From: Methylophilus sp.
Lineage (GTDB): Bacteria; Pseudomonadota; Gammaproteobacteria; Burkholderiales; Methylophilaceae
Reading direction: 5' to 3'
Assembly (NCBI RefSeq): GCF_008015755.1
Contig: NZ_SSGF01000007.1
Coordinates: 1-64,000 of the forward strand
Length of the DNA stretch: 64,000 nt
Of this stretch, positions 1 through 7,968 are shown one piece after another; within the stretch, counting starts at the first letter, position 1, and every line of letters begins with the position of its first letter. The position numbers and the translations under genes were made by a program. Below the pieces are notes generated by a model. That model was not told the origin of the DNA and ran no database searches. It saw only the letters and a program-made list of their open reading frames with translations.

Positions 1-135
1 ATCTATGCATCAAGAGAGGAAGCTAAATCAGAGATATTTGAATATATCGAAGTGTTTTACAATCGAAAACGGCGTCACAGCCATCTCAATCAGCTGAGTC
101 CAATGGAGTTTGAAAAGTTACAGATTGGAACCTGA
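1..135 (+). CDS. IS3-family transposase OrfB, C-terminal end (cut by window edge)
   Basis: Frame 1 is open from the first base to TGA at 133-135. It ends with the typical IS3 OrfB tail, seen as FYNRKRRHSHLNQLSPMEFE, which lies just after the third catalytic acid of the DDE integrase core. Only the last 44 residues are visible. The downstream inverted repeat of this element could not be located with confidence. It is a different element from the complete IS3-family copy at 16130-17342, whose OrfB tail reads differently. It marks the left side of the accessory region. Confidence 0.8.
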   Translation: MYASREEAKSEIFEYIEVFYNRKRRHSHLNQLSPMEFEKLQIGT

Positions 136-458
136 TAATCGTCTAGTAAAGCGGGTGAAGTCCAGAATCAATAATTACATTGCTCAGATACGCTATTCCG
201 ACAACGGGCTTCTGAATTATTTAAATGTTGGTGTAAGTGGTAGTTTGATCTTCAAAGAGGATGCGGATGAGATTCGTACTGCATTTCGCAAAGCTGGCAT
301 TTTTTCGACTACATATTGGCAGCCATCCGGTTATATTCCGGTAACCAAAGGCATCGGAAAAGTTAAACGCGCAAAACAGTGGGTTATCAGGCACCGAGAA
401 CAGCTTTGCTATTGGTTGATCCTTTTTGAGATAGACACATTTTTTGGGGAGCATAGAC
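136..458. other. No convincing gene between transposase end and mazE-like gene
   Basis: This stretch contains an open frame on the plus strand from a TTG at 110 to 502, but the start has no ribosome binding site, it overlaps both neighbours, and the product matches nothing I recognise. It may be a decayed gene fragment left by the adjacent insertion sequence. A GGGGA ribosome binding site at 446-450 belongs to the next gene. Confidence 0.4.
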
Positions 459-698
459 ATGAGACTAAAAATTCAAAAGTGGGGGAACAGCGCAGCGATT
501 AGATTACCTCGGACACTGCTATCGCAAATCGGTGCCACTATTGGAGATGTTGTCGAGATCGATGCTAAGGCATTTAAGTTGAGTAGACCAACATACAAAT
601 TGGATGATCTTATCGCCATGTGTGACATCAATGCTGTTGCTCCCTCTGATATGGACGAGTGGGAGATGGCAGTACCATATGGGCATGAAAAGCTATGA
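459..698 (+). CDS. MazE/AbrB-type antitoxin, without a toxin partner
   Basis: The 79-residue product starts MRLKIQKWGNSAAIRLP, the swapped-hairpin AbrB fold signature of MazE/PemI antitoxins that bind their own operator. The ATG at 459 is chosen because GGGGA at 446-450 sits at good spacing. In a normal module a MazF/PemK ribonuclease gene overlaps the end. Here the overlapping ATGA at 697 opens only six codons before TAA, so the toxin is absent. A second, broken copy lies at 11976-12212. It could be an orphan antitoxin, an anti-addiction gene or a remnant; which one cannot be seen from sequence. Confidence 0.8.
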   Translation: MRLKIQKWGNSAAIRLPRTLLSQIGATIGDVVEIDAKAFKLSRPTYKLDDLIAMCDINAVAPSDMDEWEMAVPYGHEKL

Positions 699-801
699 TT
701 ACTGTTTTAGGGTAAAGACGGTATTTTTAGATGACGGAATTTAAACCTATGCGACTCAATATACAAACTTGGGTTTGCTGAAACTAGAATGGATATTACC
801 T

Positions 802-1011
802 ATGAAAATTAAATCCGAATATTCCGCGAATCAAGCCCATATTCTTGAATTGGCAATAGACACCTTTGGCTCTCAAGAGACCGCTGAGGCGTGGATGAAT
901 GATTACAACCTCATGTTAGGCGATACACCCTTGACCATCGCGGAGTCAGATCAGGGGGTACAAGAGGTCAAAAAAATATTAGGTGCGATAAGTTATGGTG
1001 GAGTAGCTTAA
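802..1011 (+). CDS. Orphan DUF2384 (MbcA/ParS/Xre C-terminal) antitoxin-like protein
   Basis: The 69-residue product carries the DUF2384 pattern: a helical segment ending in FGSQETAEAWMND, then LGDTPLTIAES and a final KKILGAISYGG. In the RES-Xre/ParST family this domain blocks an NAD-degrading or ADP-ribosylating RES toxin. No RES gene is next to it, and the N-terminal Xre DNA-binding part is missing. ATG 802 is taken because the match begins just after it; no strong ribosome binding site is visible. Homologous copies lie at 12629-12838 and, decayed, at 11806-11960. Confidence 0.7.
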   Translation: MKIKSEYSANQAHILELAIDTFGSQETAEAWMNDYNLMLGDTPLTIAESDQGVQEVKKILGAISYGGVA

Positions 1012-1116
1012 TACCCTTTAATGCGAGTAATGTTTGTACTAAAACTCAATATCACTGCTATGCTTTTATGTCGCTGATGGATAGGTAAAACAAGAGTTAA
1101 GAAGTGAAAGCTAACT

Positions 1117-1215
1117 ATGCTAAATGTAGCTATTTTCTTAAGTATTATTGGTACTGTCTTTGCGATAGCCTTGGCAATTCTTACTTATAAACAGCACAAA
1201 TCAAAAAAGAAATAG
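1117..1215 (+). CDS. 32-residue single-pass membrane peptide with lysine-rich tail
   Basis: ATG 1117 opens 32 codons to TAG 1213-1215. Residues 2-23 form one unbroken hydrophobic helix (MLNVAIFLSIIGTVFAIALA) followed by a basic end, YKQHKSKKK. A weak purine stretch (GAAGTGAAAG, 1101-1110) precedes it. Small hydrophobic peptides with charged tails are typical of type I toxins and small membrane regulators, but no antisense RNA can be proved here. It converges on the TIR gene. The function is unknown and the call is by composition only. Confidence 0.4.
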   Translation: MLNVAIFLSIIGTVFAIALAILTYKQHKSKKK

Positions 1216-1253
1216 CTTGTAGCATGCGCTGTAGACTCACTTAGCAAGTACAT

Positions 1254-2210
1254 CTAATGTTGTAGTGACTCAATCAACATTTCCCAGAATACCTCTGCTG
1301 CACCCTCATTACTCAGAAGTTGATTAGTATGACCTCTGAAAGCCATCCCCATTGGTCTAAAGCCTAAAGCATAACCATCATCAGATAAAGTCATACATTC
1401 GTTATAACTGTTATGACTTACGCCACTGGAGCTGAAAAAAATATCTCCACCTCGTCCATCAGCTGTCCATATACCGCATCTTGATTTACGTTTACCTTGA
1501 ACATAAATTGCTGCTTCAAAACTATTTGCATCAATCCTTCGAAATTCACATTCAACATCCGTATTCCTAGCAGCTAACTCGTTTAAAGAGTTCTCAAAAT
1601 AGCCTGAGATATATTCATACGCTTGAATTCTTGCTTTGTCTTTTTCTCTATCGGAAAATGTTTTTTTAATTCTAAGATTACTAGATCGCTCAATATTCTC
1701 TTCAATCATCTGACTGGGGAAAAGGGATGATTCGATTGAATCATTATTCACTACTGATTTAACGTTGGTACTGGGTGTCCTCTTTAATGCATTCTTGATA
1801 GATTTAACAACCTCCAAAAATCCATCATCGTGTGTCGGAAAATGCACTATCGGTTTACCATCCGTTGTCGCGGCCATTAATTTACCAAATGGTAATTCAT
1901 GCCAATCACACGGTCTAAGTATTACTGGAATAACAATTGCCTCTTTAGACTCGTGACGAGCTAACGATTTCGTCATTTCTATGTTGTAACAATAGTCTGA
2001 AGCAATGAAATCCGGGCTAACCAACAAAAGTACTATGTCGGCATTTTCGAAATGCTGGTCAATTTGATTTGCAAATTCTTGCCCTGCCTTAATCCGCCGG
2101 TCATGCCAGGTATCAATCAAGCCCTGCCGTTTCAAGCCTGTTAAATGCGTTTCTAATTCATTTCTCAATAATTCATCTACATGAGAATAAGAGAAAACTA
2201 AGGAAGTCAC
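1254..2210 (-). CDS. TIR-domain protein with unknown C-terminal domain
   Basis: Residues 1-145 are a bacterial TIR domain: beta-A strand LVFSYSH, then KRQGLIDTWHDRRI, NADIVLLLVSPDFIASDYC and IPVILRPCDWHELPFGKL. Glu78 in the IEM segment is at the position of the catalytic glutamate of TIR NAD hydrolases. Residues about 195-318 form a separate alpha/beta domain that I do not recognise, rich in aromatic and glycine residues near the end. In defence systems such fusions pair an NADase effector with a sensor. The gene lies 19 bp downstream of an unknown 148-residue gene on the same strand, so the two are probably co-transcribed. An antiphage role is inference from family and context. Confidence 0.8.
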   Translation of the reverse strand: MTSLVFSYSHVDELLRNELETHLTGLKRQGLIDTWHDRRIKAGQEFANQIDQHFENADIVLLLVSPDFIASDYCYNIEMTKSLARHESKEAIVIPVILRPCDWHELPFGKLMAATTDGKPIVHFPTHDDGFLEVVKSIKNALKRTPSTNVKSVVNNDSIESSLFPSQMIEENIERSSNLRIKKTFSDREKDKARIQAYEYISGYFENSLNELAARNTDVECEFRRIDANSFEAAIYVQGKRKSRCGIWTADGRGGDIFFSSSGVSHNSYNECMTLSDDGYALGFRPMGMAFRGHTNQLLSNEGAAEVFWEMLIESLQH

Positions 2211-2229
2211 AGTTTTTCCTTTTGAAAAA

Positions 2230-2676
2230 TTATTTATTAATTAATGGTTTAGTGGCAGATAAGTAAATGAAATGCGAAATAATCTCTATAGCTTGATACT
2301 GAAGTCTAACAGTCTCTTGGTCATTATCAGATTCAAAGTTTGTTTTTCCGGCCTGATCAAATTTGAATGTTCCGATGATATTTTTCTCCTTAGAAAAATT
2401 TGGGCTCTCTTTTGAGCAATAAATATTGCCTTCCGCCACACCATCTTCACCGATACATAGATTGAATTCGAACCTAAGTTGTACACCCAGATACGAAACA
2501 TCAAAAAAGTTTCTTTCCAGATTGTCTTCAAAAGAGATACCTGAAAACCCATAGGTTGGATCAGTTAAACGTTGGCTTTCATTAAAGAACCTCTCAAAAA
2601 AGTATTTCAATTCTTTGTTGAGATTGGAAAGGTGAAGTGCTTTTTGATAGCTGTTTGATATTAGTTTCATTTTCAA
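2230..2676 (-). CDS. Unknown 148-residue protein, probable partner of the TIR protein
   Basis: I do not recognise this protein. It has no signal peptide or membrane segment. An N-terminal amphipathic helix (residues 5-35, lysine and phenylalanine rich) is followed by alternating beta strands (VQLRFEFNLCIG, EGNIYC, IIGTFKF) and a C-terminal helix. The general order of helix, strands and helix resembles the C-terminal domain of the TIR protein just downstream, but I see no clear residue match. It is the first gene of the likely two-gene unit, 19 bp before the TIR start. It could be a regulator or inhibitor of the TIR effector. Confidence 0.55.
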   Translation of the reverse strand: MKMKLISNSYQKALHLSNLNKELKYFFERFFNESQRLTDPTYGFSGISFEDNLERNFFDVSYLGVQLRFEFNLCIGEDGVAEGNIYCSKESPNFSKEKNIIGTFKFDQAGKTNFESDNDQETVRLQYQAIEIISHFIYLSATKPLINK

Positions 2677-2804
2677 CCACCGAATTATTTAATAATGCAG
2701 CATGTTTATCGAAGAATATAAACCTCATATTAGCTGCGATCTCAGAGCCTAAATGAAAGTCGGCTACTGATAATCATGTACAAGATGAAAGGAAGCACTG
2801 ACAA

Positions 2805-3141
2805 ATGGCTAAAGCATTCTCAAGTCTTCGTTTATGTATGACATCTGAATCACAACTGGGCTCTCAATTTATAACAAAACAACCTTTAATTAAATGCCTT
2901 TGAGCAAATTGAGATATGCACGTGGACTTTCCAAACGATGCTCGCTGAAGTATTAGCTGTACCACCGCGATCAATTTCAAAGTTAGAAAAACAAACAGAT
3001 ATGTACTTAACTACCTTACGTACCCATATCCAGAACATGGGAGGTGACCTGGAAATCACCGCTCGTTTTACGGAGGTCTCCGTTAGAAACAGCAATTTTC
3101 CGGATTTGGAGGATGAGGTGGAGGCTTCACGCTCTAAATGA
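2805..3141 (+). pseudogene. HigA-like XRE antitoxin, broken by a frameshift
   Basis: The start (ATG 2805, AAAGGAAG upstream) reads MAKAFSSLRL then TSESQLGSQFIT and stops at TGA 2904-2906. Reading continues one frame later into MLAEVLAVPP, ISKLEKQTDMYLTTLRTHI and GGDLEITARF. The intact relative at 12230-12580 has the same order (SFSNLRL, PESQLRSQTIT, YLSSLRTHVQAMGGELEIVA), so the two frames belong to one gene. The LEK-TDMYLTTLR...MGG pattern is characteristic of HigA-type XRE antitoxins. No HigB toxin is adjacent. Confidence 0.7.
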
Positions 3142-3282
3142 CATTTGAATGCGTATCAAAAAAACTCAGTCGCAACTTTCAAAGATTGAGAAAAGTGCAT
3201 CCATTATATTTCGGCTATTAGCTGTAATTGCTCCAGATATTCTTTATTGGTCTTGGATAGCCAGTTGTGTATTCCATTCATT

Positions 3283-3333
3283 TTGAGCAGTCATTCCAGC
3301 GTGTTGAGCAGTCGTTCCAGTCCTAATGAGCAG
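3283..3333. repeat. Two 17-bp direct repeats plus a partial third copy
   Basis: TTGAGCAGTCATTCCAG (3283-3299) recurs with one change at 3304-3320, a period of 21 bp, and TGAGCAG appears again at 3327-3333. The 3142-3469 interval holds nothing else that I can support. Short tandem end repeats of this kind occur at the ends of IS21-type elements and at some replication or regulator sites. No transposase is nearby, so this may be the scar of a lost element. Confidence 0.5.
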
Positions 3334-3469
3334 CTCATATCTTATTGCAGTTCAAGACTCAAATCTTTATTATGCTCTCAGGTTTTTTTAGAGCCTGCTT
3401 AAGTAACTGGCTGTCCATACTTTCTTAAACTTGAAACACATTAACTATGTTCAAAAAGGGAGTTTTGCT

Positions 3470-3601
3470 ATGAAAGGGATTATTGCTGGAGTTGCTGTAT
3501 GCATCATTGTTTGCTCAAGTTTTGCCAGTGCCCACTCCGGTGGCACAGATAAGAATGGCTGTCATCATGATCGCCAAACTGGTACATATCACTGTCATTA
3601 A
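3470..3601 (+). CDS. Small secreted YHYH-type protein
   Basis: A 43-residue product with a signal peptide (residues 1-21, MKGIIAGVAVCIIVCSSFAS) and a mature part that reads HSGGTDKNGCHHDRQTGTYH then CH. The pattern H-x-x-G-T-D-x-x-G-C-H-x-D-x-x-T-G-x-Y-H-C-H is the YHYH-type motif found in small exported proteins, probably a metal- or ligand-binding knot. AAAGGGAG at 3456-3463 is a good ribosome binding site. It is followed after 12 bp by a second small gene and a shared terminator, so it is a two-gene unit. Confidence 0.7.
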   Translation: MKGIIAGVAVCIIVCSSFASAHSGGTDKNGCHHDRQTGTYHCH

Positions 3602-3613
3602 TTTGGAGGGTAT

Positions 3614-3790
3614 ATGGCTACTTTTAAAATTAAGACACCAAAACCTCCTAAGCCACCAAAACCACCGGATAGACTACAGAATATACAAACGGTACGCCCG
3701 CTCGGTAAAACAAAATGGGTTAAAGCACATTGGCGTTGGAATTATGGAACACATAAATGGGAGTGGGTTCTAGGCCATTGGAGTAAGTAA
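3614..3790 (+). CDS. Small proline- and tryptophan-rich protein
   Basis: ATG 3614 follows TTGGAGGG at good spacing and opens 58 codons to TAA 3788-3790. Residues 8-19 are a Pro-Lys repeat (KPPKPPKPP) and residues 34-58 hold six tryptophans (KTKWVKAHWRWNYGTHKWEW). The aromatic part resembles YxWxxW-type repeats of small proteins. There is no signal peptide. It is co-transcribed with the YHYH gene 12 bp upstream and ends 1 bp before a strong terminator. The function is unknown. Confidence 0.6.
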   Translation: MATFKIKTPKPPKPPKPPDRLQNIQTVRPLGKTKWVKAHWRWNYGTHKWEWVLGHWSK

Positions 3791-3791
3791 C

Positions 3792-3822
3792 AAAACGGCT
3801 TGCGAATATGCAAGCCGTTTTT
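3792..3822 (+). terminator. Rho-independent terminator of the two small genes
   Basis: A 12-bp stem with AAAACGGCTTGC (3792-3803) pairing GCAAGCCGTTTT, a 6-nt loop and a short T run. It lies directly after the stop codon of the small tryptophan-rich gene. Confidence 0.85.
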
Positions 3823-3854
3823 GCGTTAGTTAAGGTCAAAAGCCCATCACGTCA

Positions 3855-5249
3855 CTAATGCCCAGAATGATTAATGGGCTTCCTGACATTGACCTCCAAC
3901 TCACCTTCAACATGAGGCTTTTGACGTTCAACCTTTGTTAGATCCACATCAACTGCATGCGCAACCGTGCCGCTTGGATGTTTATAATCACCAGGATTTT
4001 TATAGTCATTTCTGGCGAGCCCATCTCTAACTTTCACTGTCGTAAACATCCCGCCCATCTCAAGTGATCCAAACTGACCGTTGCCCATCATCATTGGCAA
4101 TGTGTTTTTAGGTAATGGCATATCCATCATCTCAGACATATCTGTCATTTCAGACATGCCTGTTTCACCCATAGGCATGTAATCAGGCACGAGGTTGGTG
4201 ATCTTTTTCATCAGATCGCCCTGTTTCACACCTATCATGGTTGGGAAGTTGTGCCCCATGGCATTCATAGTGTGATGGCTTTTGTGACAGTGAAATGCCC
4301 AATCGCCAGGCTCGTTTGCAACAAACTCAATGGCACGCATTTGACCAACGGCCACATCAGTAGTCACTTCTGGCCAACGTGCGGTTTTTGGTACCCAACC
4401 ACCATCTGTTCCCGTGACTTCGAACTCATGCCCATGTAAATGGATCGGATGATTCGTCATGGTTAGATTCCCTACGCGGATACGCACACGATCATCTTTA
4501 CGAACAACGAGAGGATCAATACCTGGGAATGCACGACTATTCCAAGTCCATAAGTTGAAATCCAGCATGGTGTTCACCTTAGGGGTAAAGCTGCCAGGCT
4601 CGATGTCATAAGCATTAAGCAAAAACACAAAATCACGATCCACTGGCATAAATTTCGGGTTCTTGGGGTGTGTAATCCAACTACCCATCATGCCCATGGC
4701 CATTTGCAGCATTTCATCCGCGTGAGGGTGATACATAAACGTGCCTGGTCGTTTGGCTTCGAACTCATAAACAAACGTTTTGCCAGGCTCAATGGCAGGT
4801 TGCGTCAAACCACTGACACCATCCATACCATTAGGCAAACGCTGACCATGCCAGTGAACACTAGTTTTCTCGGGCAAGCGGTTTGTCACAAAAATACGGA
4901 CACGATCACCCTCAACAACTTCGATTGTGGGACCAGGGCTTTGGCCGTTGTAGCCCCAAAGATTAGCTTTCATACCCGGTGCAATCTCTCTGACGACAGG
5001 CTCCGCAACAAGGTGAAACTCTTTCACACCATTGTTCATCTTCCAGGGAAGGCTCCAGCCATTCAAGGTAACCACCGGCTGATACGGACGCCCTGTGCCA
5101 GGATAAAGTGGCTCTTGTGTGTTTGCCACCTCAGAGGTGATGATTTCCGGAATAGCAGCCAATGCAGCCTTGCTAACAGCGCTGACGGCAACGCCAGCCA
5201 TGCCTAATCCAGCATATTTAAAAAAGTTTCTTCTATCCATAGTTGTCAT
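3855..5249 (-). CDS. Copper-resistance multicopper oxidase, two-domain type
   Basis: A Tat signal (DRRNFFKYAG, residues 5-14) exports the 464-residue protein to the periplasm, where it probably oxidises Cu(I). All copper ligands are visible: HWHG near residue 131, HPHAD near 172, HPIHLHGH near 266, and HCHKSHHTMNAM near 319. The distance between the first and second pairs of motifs (about 95 residues) fits two cupredoxin domains, not the three of classical CopA/laccase. A Met-rich tail (MSEMTDMSEMMDM and more) follows and may bind copper. It is the last gene of the block, 1 bp after the TolC-like gene, so translation is probably coupled. Confidence 0.85.
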   Translation of the reverse strand: MTTMDRRNFFKYAGLGMAGVAVSAVSKAALAAIPEIITSEVANTQEPLYPGTGRPYQPVVTLNGWSLPWKMNNGVKEFHLVAEPVVREIAPGMKANLWGYNGQSPGPTIEVVEGDRVRIFVTNRLPEKTSVHWHGQRLPNGMDGVSGLTQPAIEPGKTFVYEFEAKRPGTFMYHPHADEMLQMAMGMMGSWITHPKNPKFMPVDRDFVFLLNAYDIEPGSFTPKVNTMLDFNLWTWNSRAFPGIDPLVVRKDDRVRIRVGNLTMTNHPIHLHGHEFEVTGTDGGWVPKTARWPEVTTDVAVGQMRAIEFVANEPGDWAFHCHKSHHTMNAMGHNFPTMIGVKQGDLMKKITNLVPDYMPMGETGMSEMTDMSEMMDMPLPKNTLPMMMGNGQFGSLEMGGMFTTVKVRDGLARNDYKNPGDYKHPSGTVAHAVDVDLTKVERQKPHVEGELEVNVRKPINHSGH

Positions 5250-5250
5250 C

Positions 5251-6630
5251 TTATTGACCTTCCATCAAACGAGGACTAGCGACTAAAGTAGCTTGTAATT
5301 CAGCATCAGCTAACCAGAAATCACGTAATGATTCGATATAGCCTTTTACACTTTGTACTTGCGCCCTGGCATCGCCAAATAATTCAAATGGGCTTGTGAG
5401 CATGCCGTTATAGCGCAGTTGATCCTCGTACAATATACGTTTGCGTAATGGCACAATCTCATCGCGAATGTGACGAGTGACATCATGTTTGGTGCGATAA
5501 GTGTTATACCGTTCTCGTATCTCAGATTGCGCATTGGTCACCAACTGAGCAGTTTCCTGTACGGACTGCATGTAAATTGACTCTGCCCGTGGCACCTTGG
5601 CCTGGCCCCAGTCAAACAACGGAATTTCAAAAGCGATATCAATACCTTTCTTGTAAGGCTCGCTTCTTCTGCCCTCCAATACTCTTGCCGGGCCTAACTC
5701 GATCACATTGATGAATCGCGTGGTTTTGGTCAGTCCTAGCTGCTTAGCCAAAGCATCCATTTCAGAGCGCTTAACCAGCAAGTCCAATCGTTGTTCATAG
5801 GCATTTTGTTCAAAGGCCTGTAACTCTGAAAGAGACTTAGGCAGATCAGGTAACCGAGATTGGATTGTGAGTTGTGAAGCTTTCACACCTAATTGCCTGG
5901 CCAAAGCCTCATATGCCCTCACTTCAGCATTCTTTGCATTAGCATATTCAAGGGCGGCATCGGCATAGAAGCTCTGCTCACGTGACTGCTCCAGTCGATT
6001 CCAGTTGCCGGTTTCATGCAGTCGTTTAGCCAACTCAGCACTAGCTTCTGCAGACTCTTTCACTTGTGCGCTATATCTGGCCAATTCAGTAGCGGCTACC
6101 GCATTAAAATAAGCGATACGTGTCTGATAGGCGAGCTTCAGGACTTCAATAGCGGTAGAGGCTTGTGTCTGGGCGAAACGTCTTTTTTCAACCTCTACCG
6201 CTTTAGGCATCGTGATCAATGAGAAGACGTTGAACGTGAATGCCTGCTCGATCTTGTACTCACCGCCATTACGCGCATAAAGCATAGAGAAGCGTGGATT
6301 AGGCAATCGGCCTGCCTGTACAAGGTCTGCTTCTGAGATGCCCAGTTCGTAGAATGAAGCCTGTAGTCCTTTGTTGTTGTAAAGCGCCACCTGTACTGCA
6401 CCTTCTACATCCAAAGGTTGTGCAAGCAATGCCTGAGTCTTGTCCTGCAGGGACTTTTTAGACTCTTCCGTCTTTGCCCATTCATACGCTTGCTTCAGGT
6501 GCGGTTGAGTTTGTTTTTGTACCTCATCCATGCCGCCATCTTTGGAGAAGGTCGCACAGCCACCTAATAACAAGCTAACGGCAACAAGAATGGCACTGCG
6601 TGCTCTGAGATTTCCAATATTAGTGCGCAT
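5251..6630 (-). CDS. TolC/CzcC-family outer-membrane efflux lipoprotein
   Basis: The start ATG 6630 has AAGGAG upstream and gives a lipoprotein signal ending LLLGGC. Longer readings lack a binding site. The 459-residue protein has the repeated coiled-coil helices of outer-membrane factors (for example TRIAYFNAVAATELARYSAQ and AEASAELAKRLHETGNWNRL). No RND pump or membrane-fusion gene is present, so in this block it probably works with the multicopper oxidase and the DUF2231 protein, as in other copper-resistance clusters with a lone TolC gene. Its start overlaps the end of the DUF2231 gene by 11 bp. Confidence 0.85.
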   Translation of the reverse strand: MRTNIGNLRARSAILVAVSLLLGGCATFSKDGGMDEVQKQTQPHLKQAYEWAKTEESKKSLQDKTQALLAQPLDVEGAVQVALYNNKGLQASFYELGISEADLVQAGRLPNPRFSMLYARNGGEYKIEQAFTFNVFSLITMPKAVEVEKRRFAQTQASTAIEVLKLAYQTRIAYFNAVAATELARYSAQVKESAEASAELAKRLHETGNWNRLEQSREQSFYADAALEYANAKNAEVRAYEALARQLGVKASQLTIQSRLPDLPKSLSELQAFEQNAYEQRLDLLVKRSEMDALAKQLGLTKTTRFINVIELGPARVLEGRRSEPYKKGIDIAFEIPLFDWGQAKVPRAESIYMQSVQETAQLVTNAQSEIRERYNTYRTKHDVTRHIRDEIVPLRKRILYEDQLRYNGMLTSPFELFGDARAQVQSVKGYIESLRDFWLADAELQATLVASPRLMEGQ

Positions 6631-7885
6631 GTGAATCTCCTTCAGAGGATGCATGTTGGTGACCTGAATGACTGTCCTTAGCCGGTATTGCTGATTCACT
6701 TGCTTTACCATGGTGGTGTCCAGCATGATGATGGCCACCAGATGCAGGTAAAGATAGAACACCAATGCCATGGTGATAGACCACTTCACCACCCAGCCAT
6801 GCCGTTGTAGCGACAGACATGGATAAACCAGCCAGGCAAACTAATACAGGAATGGACATCGGGCTATCCTGACGCGATTTCAACGAGTGCCAGATTGCAA
6901 CGAGCACCAATCCAACAGCAGTAGGGATTGCCCAGGCTCGATGCAGCAACATGGCAGCATGACCAGCATCATCGTGATTCATGGTTGAGTTGAATGCCAG
7001 CCAACCAAAACCAACGGCAGCCACAGCACTCACAGCGGCTAGTATCAATACATAAGATCCTGCAGCAGCCAATGAAGTGGATGATGCAGATTGGCGGAGC
7101 AAGCGCTCAGCTAGGCCTAAAATGAATGCCACTATCGTCAACGCAATTGGGAAGTGCACGACTGCGGGATGCAAATTTGGAATAATTTGGAAACCGGTGT
7201 GTTCTGAGGGCGCTGTTGGTTTAACGGCTTCTGAAGGCTCATGGATATGGCTTGAGTGATCTTCTTCCGCAAGCACACCCTCTGAATTTCCATGCTCATG
7301 GGCCATTGATACAGCCTCTTCACTATCACTTTCTGCATGACTCATATTTTGCATTGCGTGATGATCCATGCCAGCATGGTTCATCATGGTATGGTCGTGA
7401 GTGTGTGCCGACATTTCAGGTGGAGATGATTTGTGATCCATGTTTGCCATGCTGTGGCCCATATTCTCAGCCTGACTATTCATGTCATGCATGTTGCTAT
7501 GGTCCATCCCCGGCATGCTGTTATGATCCATGCCTTTCATATGGCTGTGATCCATGGGTGGCATCTGAGACTTTGAGTCAGGTGAAGCATGCGTATCGCC
7601 ATGAGACATACTATGTCCCATCGCTTCATGATTCATTGGTTGATCTGAGGAGTGCTGCATCCCTGACATTTGATGTCCTTGGTCTGCAATTGAAGAATCT
7701 AGCGATTTCCAGTCTGTTTGATTGTCACTATTTGTCGCCTTGTAATCTTCAAACGTGGACTGGTAAGGTGCTGTGCTTTCTTCTGCAAGAGACGCACCGA
7801 TACCAAACAGTAATGTCATTGCAAGACATAGTAAGTATTGATAGAGAGAAGCTATCCAGGCTCTCTTTAGGGTAGGAAATTTCAT
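6620..7885 (-). CDS. DUF2231 membrane protein with long Met/His-rich copper-binding region
   Basis: The 421-residue protein has a signal-type helix (10-35), a Met/His-rich stretch (about 66-190, many MDH, HSM and MPGMDHS units), then a DUF2231 membrane domain with four helices beginning HPAVVHFPIAL (about 240-375), and a His-rich tail (GHHHAGHHHG). The Met/His part resembles the N-terminus of PcoB/CopB, and the membrane part is a separate family, so this looks like a fusion that collects periplasmic copper at a membrane protein. It is the first gene of the three-gene unit ending in the multicopper oxidase. Confidence 0.75.
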   Translation of the reverse strand: MKFPTLKRAWIASLYQYLLCLAMTLLFGIGASLAEESTAPYQSTFEDYKATNSDNQTDWKSLDSSIADQGHQMSGMQHSSDQPMNHEAMGHSMSHGDTHASPDSKSQMPPMDHSHMKGMDHNSMPGMDHSNMHDMNSQAENMGHSMANMDHKSSPPEMSAHTHDHTMMNHAGMDHHAMQNMSHAESDSEEAVSMAHEHGNSEGVLAEEDHSSHIHEPSEAVKPTAPSEHTGFQIIPNLHPAVVHFPIALTIVAFILGLAERLLRQSASSTSLAAAGSYVLILAAVSAVAAVGFGWLAFNSTMNHDDAGHAAMLLHRAWAIPTAVGLVLVAIWHSLKSRQDSPMSIPVLVCLAGLSMSVATTAWLGGEVVYHHGIGVLSLPASGGHHHAGHHHGKASESAIPAKDSHSGHQHASSEGDSHAH

Positions 7886-7968
7886 ATAAACCTCTCATTT
7901 AGAATTCCCAACATTGGTTGGAAACACATTCTTTTGCTTGCCCAGAGCATGCAAAAGCATAAGTGTGC

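Noticed and set aside
110-502. 130-codon open frame between transposase end and mazE-like gene
   Set aside because: TTG start without a ribosome binding site, overlap with both neighbours and no recognisable product. The stretch may be decayed.
3483-3773. 96-codon frame across the two small genes
   Set aside because: It is out of frame with two shorter genes that have good ribosome binding sites, a signal peptide and known motif patterns.
7252-7875. Long plus-strand open frame opposite the Met/His-rich gene
   Set aside because: It is a by-product of the repetitive ATG/CAT codons of the DUF2231 gene on the other strand.
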